From: Streptomyces sp. AV19
GTDB taxonomy: Bacteria; Actinomycetota; Actinomycetes; Streptomycetales; Streptomycetaceae
Assembly (NCBI RefSeq): GCF_015999245.1
Contig: NZ_JAEAMR010000015.1
Span: 85,313-123,908, forward strand
Reading direction: 5' to 3'
DNA: 38,596 bases
Position 1 is the first letter of the stretch. The number at the start of each line of letters is the position of its first letter. The translations under genes and the position numbers were made by a program. This document shows positions 23,638-30,931 of this stretch, in pieces. The notes beneath the pieces are model-generated. The model saw only the letters and a list, made by a program, of their open reading frames with translations. It was not told the origin of the DNA and did no database searches.

Positions 23638-24476
23638 GGCGTGCCTCCGTAGCGGTGGACGTAGCGATGGACGACGCCGCGTCCGCCGTCGAGCCAGAAG
23701 AAGGGGTACGGTTCGGCGCACACGGCGCTCACTCCCGCGCCGAGCAGCCGGGGCAGCACGGCGCTGCCGGTCTGGGCGAACGCCACCAGTTCCTTGCCGT
23801 GCCGCTCCGCGTGCGCGCGCAGCGGTTCGAAGGTGCCGTTGCCCAGCGTCATGCCGGAGACGAGGAGCGCGTCGCAGCGGTCGAGCCTGCTCACGGCATC
23901 GGTGTGGATCTCCTCGCCCCACTCGGTCGTCCCGCCCTTGAGGTCGCAGGCGTCATAGGCCAGTCCGCGGTCGCGCAGCGCCTCCAGCAGGGAGTTGACG
24001 ACGCCGACGACGAGGACCCGCTGTCCGGGGACCGCGCCCAGCAGGCCGATGACGGCACGGGCCCGGGCGCGCGACTTGCGCAGCGAGTCGCCGGCGGGCA
24101 GGGACCAGGGCCGGGCGCCGTTGGCGGGGGTGTGCGGGAGGACGTGCATGAGGTACGCGTCGAGGGCGGCCGTGCGCACGGGGGCGAGCGGGTGCTCCAG
24201 CAGCTCGGCGACGGGGCTGCCCGCGCACGCGGCGGTCACGTCGCCGGACAGGGCGCCGGGTTCGACGGCACAGGACCCGACGGCGGCGCCCACGCGCAGG
24301 CTGAGCACCTCGTTGCGGTAGCCGCCGTTGCGGCCGGAGTGGCGGACGGCCTGGCCGGTGGTGAAGGCGGTGCTGACGCGCAGGCCGCCCGGGTCGGGGC
24401 CGAACTCGCCCGCGCGCACGCGGCGTTCCAGGTCGTCGAGCGAGGTGGCCGCGTGGTCGAGCGAGGTGGCCGTCAT
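23634..24476 (-). CDS. DUF364-like Rossmann protein (putative heavy-metal chelation family)
   Basis: A 280-residue protein. The C-terminal half ('RVLVVGVVNSLLEALRDRG', 'CDLKGGTTEW', 'LDRCDALLVSGMTLGNGTFE', 'LPRLLGAGVSAVC') matches the pattern of DUF364 (PF04016) proteins, described as putative heavy-metal chelation proteins but with no assigned enzymology. The N-terminal part ('GLRVSTAFTTGQAV', 'SGDVTAACAGSPVAELL') fits the enolase-N-like domain that accompanies it. No catalytic residue set is recognisable. ATGA overlap with the ATP-grasp gene and a stop overlapping the PLP gene place it second in the operon. It could be a metal-sensing or handling subunit, or a new biosynthetic enzyme; the function is open. 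Confidence 0.75.
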   Translation of the reverse strand: MTATSLDHAATSLDDLERRVRAGEFGPDPGGLRVSTAFTTGQAVRHSGRNGGYRNEVLSLRVGAAVGSCAVEPGALSGDVTAACAGSPVAELLEHPLAPVRTAALDAYLMHVLPHTPANGARPWSLPAGDSLRKSRARARAVIGLLGAVPGQRVLVVGVVNSLLEALRDRGLAYDACDLKGGTTEWGEEIHTDAVSRLDRCDALLVSGMTLGNGTFEPLRAHAERHGKELVAFAQTGSAVLPRLLGAGVSAVCAEPYPFFWLDGGRGVVHRYVHRYGGTP

Positions 24477-25729
24477 CGGCGCACCATCCGCGGGCGCAGG
24501 CCGGACAGCAGCTGCTCGACGCGGCGGCGGGCCCCGGGGCCCTCGGTGTCGGCGGCCATGATGTGGCCCAGGTAGTCGTTGTTGCTGCCGCCGGCGCGCA
24601 CGGCGGTGCCGGGGCACGGGAGGTTCGCCTCCAGGACGCCCGGTTCGCCGCCGATGCCGGTCGCGCCCTCGACGTGGTCGAGGGTGCCGGCGGCCTCGGG
24701 GACGAGGAAGCCGATGGCGGCGCTGCGCAGTCCGGTCTCGCGCGGCGCGAGGTCGGGCGCGCGGCCCAGGGCGACGTCCACGCAGGCGGCGGCGAGGTCG
24801 ACGCCGGTGACGTGGCGGACGAGTTCGGTGATGCGGTTGCCGGCGGGGCGGGGGTTGACCTCGACGACGCGCGGCCCGCCGGGCGTGAGCTTGATCTCGG
24901 TGTGGGCGACGACGTCGTCGAGGCCGAGCGCCTCCAGGGCGCGTACGGCGGTGCCGGCCGCTGCCCGGAGGTCGTCCTCCGAGAGGTCGGCGGGGAACAT
25001 GTGGCCCGTCTCGACGAAGGCGGGCGCGCCCGCGACGCTCTTGTCCGTGACGCCGACGACGTGCGCGCGCCCGGCATACGAGACGGTCTCGACGCTGACC
25101 TCGGGGCCGTGGAGCAGCTCCTCCAGCAGGACGGCCGTCTCGCGCCGCTGGCCGCGCCCGTTGACGGGGAAGGCGGCGAGCGCCTCGTACGCGGCGGTCA
25201 GCCCGGCCTCGTCGTCCACCCTGCGGACGTACATGCCCGCGCACAGGTCGACGGGCTTGAGGACGAGCGGGTACCCGAGGTCCCGGGCGGCCTCGCGGGC
25301 GGCGGCCAGGTCCGGGCAGAGGGCGAAGCGGGGGCCGGGGACCCCGGCGCGGTCGAGGACGCGGCGGGTGGCGTCCTTGCGGCAGGCGTCGGAGACGGCC
25401 CCGGCGGCGGGGCCGGGCAGCCCGAGGCGGCCGGCGATCCGGGCGGCGGTGGGGAGGTAGTAGTCGCAGGAGGTGAGGACGCCGTCGAAGCCGAGCGCGG
25501 CGTGCAGCCGCTCGACCAGCGGCAGCAGCGTGTCCAGGTCGTTGGTCTCGGCGTTGACGACGTTGCGCGCCCCGAGGAGCGGGTGCCGGGTCCCCTCCGG
25601 GGCGGACCGCAGGTAGTGGTGGAGGTCGCGCGTGAGGAACGTGAACGAGTGCCCGCCCTCCTGGATCGCGCGCGGCAGCAGCCTGCTCATCGACCCGACC
25701 CAGCTCTCGACCATCAGCAGGTGTCCCAC
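24473..25729 (-). CDS. ATP-grasp carboxylate-amine ligase (first gene of operon)
   Basis: A 418-residue ATP-grasp enzyme, the size of L-amino-acid alpha-ligases and other peptide-bond-forming carboxylate-amine ligases. The ATP site includes 'LGYPLVLKPVDLCAGMYV' (Lys on the nucleotide), 'AVLLEELLHGPEVSVE' and the Mg-binding 'HTEIKLTPGGPRVVEVNPRPAGNRI'. Such enzymes activate a carboxylate as acyl-phosphate and couple it to an amine in the cytosol. The start is GTG at 25729, set seven bases after 'gaaggag' (about 25737-25743). It leads a six-gene chain joined by four-base overlaps. Tandem repeats and a Fur-family-like palindrome lie in the 115 bp upstream. Substrates are unknown. Confidence 0.9.
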   Translation of the reverse strand: MGHLLMVESWVGSMSRLLPRAIQEGGHSFTFLTRDLHHYLRSAPEGTRHPLLGARNVVNAETNDLDTLLPLVERLHAALGFDGVLTSCDYYLPTAARIAGRLGLPGPAAGAVSDACRKDATRRVLDRAGVPGPRFALCPDLAAAREAARDLGYPLVLKPVDLCAGMYVRRVDDEAGLTAAYEALAAFPVNGRGQRRETAVLLEELLHGPEVSVETVSYAGRAHVVGVTDKSVAGAPAFVETGHMFPADLSEDDLRAAAGTAVRALEALGLDDVVAHTEIKLTPGGPRVVEVNPRPAGNRITELVRHVTGVDLAAACVDVALGRAPDLAPRETGLRSAAIGFLVPEAAGTLDHVEGATGIGGEPGVLEANLPCPGTAVRAGGSNNDYLGHIMAADTEGPGARRRVEQLLSGLRPRMVRR

Positions 25730-25754
25730 AGCAGCTCTCCTTCACGAACGGTGC

Positions 25755-25821
25755 GACCACGGCGGTGCACCCCGACGCGCGAACACGACGGGGTGACACG
25801 ACGGGGTGACCACGGCGGTGC
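25755..25821. repeat. Tandem and spaced direct repeats in the operon leader
   Basis: 'cacgacggggtga' occurs twice back to back (25784-25796 and 25797-25809). 'gaccacggcggtgc' occurs at 25755-25768 and again at 25808-25821. Both lie between the Fur-family-like box and the ATP-grasp start. They may be operator half-sites for a second regulator, or slippage products in the leader. Confidence 0.6.
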
Positions 25822-25843
25822 GCCTTGACCGGGCATACCGTAT

Positions 25844-25863
25844 CGATAATGATTGTCATTGTC
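25844..25863. promoter_or_regulatory. Fur-family (Zur/Fur-like) operator-like palindrome
   Basis: 'GATAATGATTGTCATTGTC' (25845-25863) matches 16 of 19 positions of the classical Fur box GATAATGATAATCATTATC. The 15-mer 25844-25858 matches 12 of 15 of the Streptomyces Zur box TGAAAATGATTTTCA. It is a conspicuous AT-rich island in GC-rich DNA. A possible plus-strand promoter, -35 'ttgacc' (25825-25830) with a -10 near 25845-25852, overlaps it. It lies between the divergent hydrolase start (25907) and operon start (25729), so it could repress either or both. The motif is visible; which regulator binds is inference. Confidence 0.6.
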
Positions 25864-25906
25864 ATCTGCTGTCCCGTCAGCACCACGCACCACCGATTGC
25901 GAGCCC

Positions 25907-27385
25907 GTGAAGAAACACACCGTCCCGCTGCTCTGCGCGCTCCTCGCCACAGCCGCCGCCCTCTCCCCCGCCGAGGCGGCCTCCGCTTCCACCCCCTCCC
26001 TCGCCTTCGGCCCCTGCCCCGACACGGTCCCGGTCCCCGCGTCCCCCGCCCGCGTCGAGTGCGGCACGCTGACCGTCCCCCTGGACCGCTCCCGCCCCGA
26101 CGGGCCGACGCTGAAACTGGCCGTCTCCCGCGTCCGGGCCACCGGCACCCCCGCCGAACGCCGGGGCGTCCTGCTCGTCAACCCCGGCGGACCCGGCGGC
26201 GCCGGTCTGCCGTACGCCGTCGTCAAGCGCGCCAAATTTCCCGAGCGGGTGCGCCGCGCCTACGACGTCATCGGCCTCGACCCGCGCGGCGTCGGCCACA
26301 GCACGCCCGTCAACTGCGGTGAGCTGGGCGGCCTCTTCCGCTCCCCCGGCCCGGACCCCGTGGCCCGGACCCGGACCGCCGAACGCACCCTGGCCGACGG
26401 CCTCCGCCGCCTCGCCGACGACTGCGCGACCGGCGCGGGCTCCGCCCTGCCCCACCTGTCCACCGAGGCCACCGCCCGGGACATGGACGACCTGCGTGCC
26501 GCGCTCGGCGAACAGCGCCTGGGCTTCCTCGGCGTCTCCTACGGCAGCTACCTCGGCGCCGCCTACGCCGCGCTCTTCCCCCGGCACACCGGACGGATGG
26601 TCCTCGACAGCGTCGTCGCCCCGATGCCCTGGTACGACTTCGACCTGCTGCAGGCCGAGGCGATGCTGCGCCAACGGGCGGTACTACTCGGGTGGTTGGC
26701 CCGGCACGGGAAGCGTTTCGCGCTCGGCGACACGGCACGCGCGGTGCGCGTCTCCTACGAGCGCGCCCGCGCCCGGCTCGCCGCCCGCCCCGTCCAGGGC
26801 TTCGGCCCGGCCGAGTTCGACCGCGCCGTCTACCGCGCCCTCGGCCGTACGGAACGGTGGGCACCGCTGGGCGACGGCCTGCGCACCTATCTGCGCACCG
26901 GCAGCGTCTCCGGCCTGCGGCCCGCGACCCCGTTCGACTCCCCCGGATCACGCAACTACGAGGCGGCCAACCGCGTCGTGAAGTGCGCCGACGGCCCGGG
27001 CCCCGACCCCGGCCGCGTCACCGCCGACGCGCGCCGGCTGCGCCGCCTCGACCCGCTCCCCGTCCTGACCGGCGTCGAGGCGGCGGCGTGCGCGTACTGG
27101 CACCATCGCCCGTCCAAGCGGCCGCAGTTGGGCGGCCCTTCGGTGCCGCCGGTCCTCCTGGTGGCCTCGGACCACGACCCGGTCACGCCGCTCGCGGGCG
27201 CCCGGCGCATGCGTTCCGTCCTCCCCGGCTCGCGTCTGGTGACGCTGACCGACGACTATTCCCACGGTGTCTTCGCGAGCCGGGGGAACGCGTGCGTCGA
27301 CGACGCCGTGGCCGCGTATTTGGTGGACGGTACGGTGCCGGACGCGGACGTGCGGTGCACGGGGCCCGGATTGCCGGGAGCCTAG
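25907..27385 (+). CDS. Secreted alpha/beta hydrolase, tripeptidyl-aminopeptidase (TAP) type
   Basis: A 492-residue exported serine hydrolase of the SlpD/TAP-like family. The signal peptide is 'VKKHTVPLLCALLATAAALSP' with an Ala-rich cleavage region. 'VLLVNPGGPGGAG' forms the oxyanion region, 'DVIGLDPRGVGHS' follows, and the nucleophile lies in 'GVSYGSYLG' (Ser near residue 224). The C-terminal TAP-like segment 'VPPVLLVASDHDPVTPLAGARRM' carries the Asp, and 'DDYSHGVFA' carries the His. Such enzymes clip short peptides from N-termini outside the cell. The start is GTG at 25907; an in-frame TTG at 25853 would lie inside the operator-like palindrome. It diverges from the metal-linked operon and may share its regulation. 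Confidence 0.92.
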   Translation: MKKHTVPLLCALLATAAALSPAEAASASTPSLAFGPCPDTVPVPASPARVECGTLTVPLDRSRPDGPTLKLAVSRVRATGTPAERRGVLLVNPGGPGGAGLPYAVVKRAKFPERVRRAYDVIGLDPRGVGHSTPVNCGELGGLFRSPGPDPVARTRTAERTLADGLRRLADDCATGAGSALPHLSTEATARDMDDLRAALGEQRLGFLGVSYGSYLGAAYAALFPRHTGRMVLDSVVAPMPWYDFDLLQAEAMLRQRAVLLGWLARHGKRFALGDTARAVRVSYERARARLAARPVQGFGPAEFDRAVYRALGRTERWAPLGDGLRTYLRTGSVSGLRPATPFDSPGSRNYEAANRVVKCADGPGPDPGRVTADARRLRRLDPLPVLTGVEAAACAYWHHRPSKRPQLGGPSVPPVLLVASDHDPVTPLAGARRMRSVLPGSRLVTLTDDYSHGVFASRGNACVDDAVAAYLVDGTVPDADVRCTGPGLPGA

Positions 27386-27394
27386 CCCCGGGGA

Positions 27395-27781
27395 TCAGCT
27401 GCCGAAGACGCCGCCCCCGGTCACGCGGGTGCCCAGCGGGCAGTTCGCCGTCACGCGGAGCTCCCCGACGAACGGGCCGAACGTGTACCGGAATCCGTCC
27501 GAGCAGTCCACGAAGACGAACCACTGAACTCCGTCGCAGGTGACCTGGAAAGACCGGTCCGTGGGAAAGGAACCACGTTCCCCCAACCGGCTTTCCGGGC
27601 GCCCGGCACTCCGCCGCCCGATCCTCGCCGCGAACCGTGAAGTACCCTTCTGCGACCGGTCACTTCGCAGGTCGGTGGCCGAGTAGCTCGCGATGCCGGA
27701 CGGAACGGCGCCGGAATTCCCTTTTCCCGAAGGCGTATTGACGGAGAACGCCCCGTTACCCCTCACCTTGACCCCCAGCAC
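27395..27781 (-). CDS. Hypothetical small protein, possibly exported or truncated
   Basis: An open frame of 128 residues from a GTG at 27781. The last third has almost purely G/C third positions ('FGPFVGELRVTANCPLGTRV' then 'TGGGVFGS') and contains Cys residues in 'TCDGVQWFVFVDC', so it looks genuinely coding. The 'NCPLGTRVTGGG' ending is typical of secreted actinobacterial proteins. The N-terminal two thirds are less convincing (mixed third positions, no signal peptide, no ribosome-binding site). It could be a gene that has lost its 5' end, or the start may be wrong. No family is recognised. Confidence 0.4.
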   Translation of the reverse strand: MLGVKVRGNGAFSVNTPSGKGNSGAVPSGIASYSATDLRSDRSQKGTSRFAARIGRRSAGRPESRLGERGSFPTDRSFQVTCDGVQWFVFVDCSDGFRYTFGPFVGELRVTANCPLGTRVTGGGVFGS

Positions 27782-27983
27782 GACTCAGCGTTCGCCGAGC
27801 GCCGTTCGCTCGATGCGCGAACTGCCACGAGCTTCACGGAAAGGCCAATAAACGGTCAAGAGGCGTTGACCGGCCCGGAAATAATCACATCATTTCGAGC
27901 TCATCCCCGAATCCCTTGTCGCCCTTTGGGAGAAACGTTTCGCCAACACTGCCCGGAAAGCCGCGATTTCACCCGTTCGGCGG

Positions 27984-28802
27984 TCAGAAACGGAAGCGCA
28001 GCATCCGCCACGCGTTCCTCATACGGGGCGTCCTGCCCACCACCCGCGCCCAGCACCGGTTCGACGCGGAGAGCCGGTCGATCGCCTTCAGCTCGTGGAT
28101 GCGCAGCGCCTCCAGGCACTTCACACCCTCGTGCAGGCTCTCGATCTCCTGCGGGTCGTCCACGCCCCAGTAGAGCTTCGCGTGGGCGTTCCGCACCACC
28201 GGGATCAGCAGTTGCATGCGGATGCCGAACGCGCCGAAGACGTCGAAGAGCATCTCCCCGCCGGGGAAGTGCTCGGTGATCCGGCGGATCAGGCGTCGGC
28301 CGTCCTCCTCCCGGAGGTACATCGCCAGCCCCTCGAAGACGGCCACCGTCGGCCTGTCGACGGGGAGTTGCTCCACCCACCCTTCCTCGGTGACCGAGGT
28401 GCCGATGGTCCGGTAGTCGCCCCCTGGGTCCGGGAGCAACCTGTTGCGCAGTTCGATGACCTCGGGGAAGTCGACGTCGATCCAGCGGACGGTCGGCGGC
28501 GGCGCGAGCCGGTGGACGCGGGTGTCCAGCCCGCAGGCGAGGTGCAGGACGGTGGCACCGGGGTTGCGGGTGATGAACTGCTCGGTCCAGTCGTCGAGCT
28601 GCTTGGCCCGCAGCACGACCTGGGCGGCGCTCATGGACGACATCCTGGCGCGGCGGAAGTCGTAGTCGATCCGCTGTACCGCTTTGAGCGCCTCGTCGTC
28701 GTGGAGCAGCGAACGGGGCGAACGGCTGTCGAGGGCCCGTCCGTAGAGGGTGGCGAGCATGGTCTCGGGGGCACCGGTGAGGGTGATCTTCTCGCGCTCC
28801 AT
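27984..28802 (-). CDS. Leucine-carboxyl-methyltransferase-like (Ppm1/TcmP family) SAM methyltransferase
   Basis: A 272-residue methyltransferase of the LCM fold (PF04072). Features are 'GAPETMLATLYGRALDSRSP' at the N-terminus, 'VVLRAKQLDDWTEQFI', the SAM motif 'TVLHLACGLDTRVHRL' with the family's 'GLDTR', 'WIDVDFPEVIELRNRLLP' and 'VAVFEGLAMYLREEDGRRLI'. In bacteria this family O-methylates carboxylates or phenols of polyketides (TcmP) or other small acids; the substrate here is unknown. The ATG at 28802 was chosen because it begins the conserved domain; upstream in-frame codons lack a ribosome site. It is divergent from the XRE regulator at 28936. Confidence 0.9.
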   Translation of the reverse strand: MEREKITLTGAPETMLATLYGRALDSRSPRSLLHDDEALKAVQRIDYDFRRARMSSMSAAQVVLRAKQLDDWTEQFITRNPGATVLHLACGLDTRVHRLAPPPTVRWIDVDFPEVIELRNRLLPDPGGDYRTIGTSVTEEGWVEQLPVDRPTVAVFEGLAMYLREEDGRRLIRRITEHFPGGEMLFDVFGAFGIRMQLLIPVVRNAHAKLYWGVDDPQEIESLHEGVKCLEALRIHELKAIDRLSASNRCWARVVGRTPRMRNAWRMLRFRF

Positions 28803-28935
28803 GGGCCCACAGTAGCGGTACGGGGTGGGGGTGTTGAGTTGTTCACTCCGGAGGGGTGAGTTCGGGGGCATGGGCCGCCGCCCGGGCCATTCGGCGCGTA
28901 GCCTGCGGCGCGCATCGACGAGGCGGAGGGCAGGT

Positions 28936-29742
28936 ATGGGACAGGTGTCGGATTCACCGGTCGGGTGGCGCTACTGCGGTAACCAGATCAAGCGCTGGAG
29001 GTACTTCGCGGGGGTGAGCCGTGAGGAACTGGCCAACGAGGCCGGGTACACCGTCGAGACCATCAAGGCGATGGAGCAGGGGCGGCGTCGGCCGACTCCG
29101 AGGCTGCTCCGGATCGCGGACGAGATGTGCGGGGCGCACGGCCTGCTCGTCGCGGGACTGGACTACCTCCAGCCCGAGAAGATCATTACGCACGTGCGGG
29201 ACTATATGGAGCACGAAGTCGAGGCAATCGCCTTGTGCTCATATCAACCGCAACTCGTGCCAGGTCTCCTCCAAACCGAGGAGTACGCCCGGCAATTGAG
29301 CGCCGCGCACTGGCCGCCGAAGAGCGGCGAAGAGATCGAGGCATGGCTCAAGGAGCAGGAGAAGCGCCGTGTCCTGCTCGACGATGAGCAACGGGAGTTC
29401 AGTTTCATCATCGGGGAAGCGGTGGTGCGCTACCCGGTGGGCGACAAGGACGCGCACCGGCGGCAACTGCTCCACCTGCTGAAGGCGGGTGAGCGCCGGA
29501 ACGTAACCATCCAGGTGCTCCGGTTCGGCGGAGCGCACTCAGGGCTCTACGGCCCCTTCATTCTCCTCGAGACGCCGCAGCGCCAGCGTCTCGTCTATGA
29601 AGAGGGCCAAGTGGCTGGCAAGCTCTACGCAGACGAGGAGCAGGTGAGCATCCTGTTCCGACGGCACACCATGATCACCCGACAGGCCCTCACTCCTGAT
29701 GACTCGGCCCGCTTCATCAGGAGCGTTGTGGAGGAACTATGA
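28936..29742 (+). CDS. XRE-type HTH regulator with DUF5753 domain (WhiJ-like)
   Basis: A 268-residue regulator. The N-terminal HTH ('IKRWRYFAGVSREELANEAG' then 'YTVETIKAMEQGRRRPTPRL') occupies about 18-57. The DUF5753 sensor follows ('YQPQLVPGLLQTEEYARQL', 'FIIGEAVVRYPVG', 'TIQVLRFGGAHSGLYGPFIL'). This architecture defines the large WhiJ-like family of Streptomyces, typically encoded next to a small DUF397 protein that modulates DNA binding during development. That partner follows here with an ATGA overlap. 'ggcggaggg' precedes the ATG at 28936. Third-position GC falls toward the 3' end, unlike the neighbouring genes. Confidence 0.94.
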   Translation: MGQVSDSPVGWRYCGNQIKRWRYFAGVSREELANEAGYTVETIKAMEQGRRRPTPRLLRIADEMCGAHGLLVAGLDYLQPEKIITHVRDYMEHEVEAIALCSYQPQLVPGLLQTEEYARQLSAAHWPPKSGEEIEAWLKEQEKRRVLLDDEQREFSFIIGEAVVRYPVGDKDAHRRQLLHLLKAGERRNVTIQVLRFGGAHSGLYGPFILLETPQRQRLVYEEGQVAGKLYADEEQVSILFRRHTMITRQALTPDDSARFIRSVVEEL

Positions 29743-29918
29743 CGCTCAATCCGGTCTGGCTCAAGTCCAGTTACAGCAAACCCGAGCTCGAGTGTGTGGA
29801 AATAGCCTGCCACCCCCAAACCACCCATGTCCGGGACTCCAAGCTCGGCTCTATCCCCCAACTCGCCTTCTCCACCCCCACCTGGGCATGTTTCATAGCC
29901 CATATACCAGGCGTTTGA
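29739..29918 (+). CDS. DUF397 small partner protein
   Basis: A 59-residue protein starting inside the regulator's stop codon (ATGA). The DUF397 pattern is clear: 'WLKSSYSKPELECVEIA', 'HVRDSKLG', 'LAFSTPTWACFIAHI', matching W-x-KSSYS ... CVEVA ... VRDSK ... FS-x-W-x-F. The family works with WhiJ-like HTH proteins, probably as an inhibitor or effector of DNA binding. Three ATA isoleucine codons in 60, extremely rare in Streptomyces, and generally relaxed third positions suggest relatively recent transfer or drift of this pair. Confidence 0.9.
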   Translation: MTLNPVWLKSSYSKPELECVEIACHPQTTHVRDSKLGSIPQLAFSTPTWACFIAHIPGV

Positions 29919-30134
29919 GGTCCGTACGGGCCTGACGGCTGCCAGCGGCGCGGCCGCGCCTCTTGGTCGAGCGATCCGCCCACGCCGCTCGTGCTGCCAT
30001 GCCCGGCCCTACGGGCCCCTCCCCGGCGGTCCGTGCCGGACGCGCGCACGGCACACCGGAGTCCCGGACGCGGGGCGCCGCCGAAGGCGTCCGCGACCGG
30101 GTGGAGAGCGGCCTCCGGCCGCTACCGTTGCCGC

Positions 30135-30386
30135 ATGTCAGCTCTCAACGTGGACTTCCCCGACCGGGACCTCCAGGAGATCCGGGAGATCGCCCAGGAG
30201 CGCGGGATGACGATGAAGGCATTCGTCCGGTCGGCGACGGCCGACGCCATTGCCCACCACAGGGCGCGCAAAGAAGCCGCGGAGGTGTTCCGGCGCACCT
30301 TCGACGCCTCTGCTCCGGCCGAAGCCATTGCCGAGCCCGGGGCCGACGACGGGCCGGCCAGCGGCGGAGCGGACAGGGCGCCCTGA
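30135..30386 (+). CDS. Ribbon-helix-helix-type antitoxin
   Basis: An 83-residue protein. The first 50 residues ('MSALNVDFPDRDLQEIREIA', 'QERGMTMKAFVRSATADAIA') fit a ribbon-helix-helix DNA-binding domain: one beta strand, then two helices. 'ARKEAAEVFRRTFD' and a disordered acidic tail follow, as in antitoxins paired with Fic/Doc-like toxins in Streptomyces. No strong Shine-Dalgarno site is seen before the ATG at 30135. The expected downstream toxin appears broken (next entry), so this is probably a solitary antitoxin that autoregulates or neutralises related toxins. Confidence 0.7.
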   Translation: MSALNVDFPDRDLQEIREIAQERGMTMKAFVRSATADAIAHHRARKEAAEVFRRTFDASAPAEAIAEPGADDGPASGGADRAP

Positions 30387-30452
30387 CTGTCCCGGCGGCC
30401 GCCCGGCACCGTGTCGATCCCCCGTGCCCGGGCCGTGTCCGACGGCTCTTGA

Positions 30453-30809
30453 GGCCGCCGCCTCGCAGGTGCGGGCGCTCCCTGTGGGGCGATCGGCAGC
30501 TTACGAGTCGCGCCGCATGGCAGGGGCGGCCTGCTTGGCAACGGTCCAAGAACCGTCGGACAAGCCCTGGGCGTCGACTCCGCCCCGGCCTGGCGCGCCG
30601 CATCGCTGCTGCAGACTCTGTTGCTGCTCCGTCCGCTGCCGGCGTACGACATGCGCTTCGCATGCGCGATCACGATCGCCTACATGCACGCCAGTGGCGA
30701 GGGCCTGGACACCCCGTACGGGGAACTGGTGGAGCTCGCCAAGGAGCTGTCCGCCGGAAAGTCCGACGTCTTCACGGCCGCCGACCGGTTGCGATCCTGG
30801 CGCGTCTGA
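30453..30809 (+). pseudogene. Remnant of Fic/Doc-like toxin gene
   Basis: The frame ending at 30809 reads 'AWRAASLLQTLLLLRPLPAY' then 'DMRFACAITIAYMHASGEGL' and ends 'SDVFTAADRLRSWRV'. This resembles the C-terminal part of small toxins encoded after RHH antitoxins in Streptomyces. The frame is closed upstream by TGA at 30450-30452, and N-terminal-like sequence seems to lie in another frame around 30430-30560 ('LEAAASQVRALPVGRSAAYE'). The distance from the antitoxin stop (423 nt) equals a full toxin, so one or two frameshifts would explain the break. No Fic HPFxxGN motif is seen. Assignment is by memory of the family and is tentative. Confidence 0.42.
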
Positions 30810-30931
30810 CGCCGGGGCAGGCGGCGGAACATCCTGCGGCCGGTGTTCCGTCCGCGTGACGGAGTTCGCATCCTCGCGCCGACGCCCGTCGTTGAGCGGC
30901 CCGACAGGCCGGCCGACGACGAGGAGCCACC

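Noticed and set aside
29963..30859. Arg/Gly/Pro-rich open frame over the antitoxin region
   Set aside because: No domain, wrong codon bias, and it overlaps the better-supported antitoxin in another frame.
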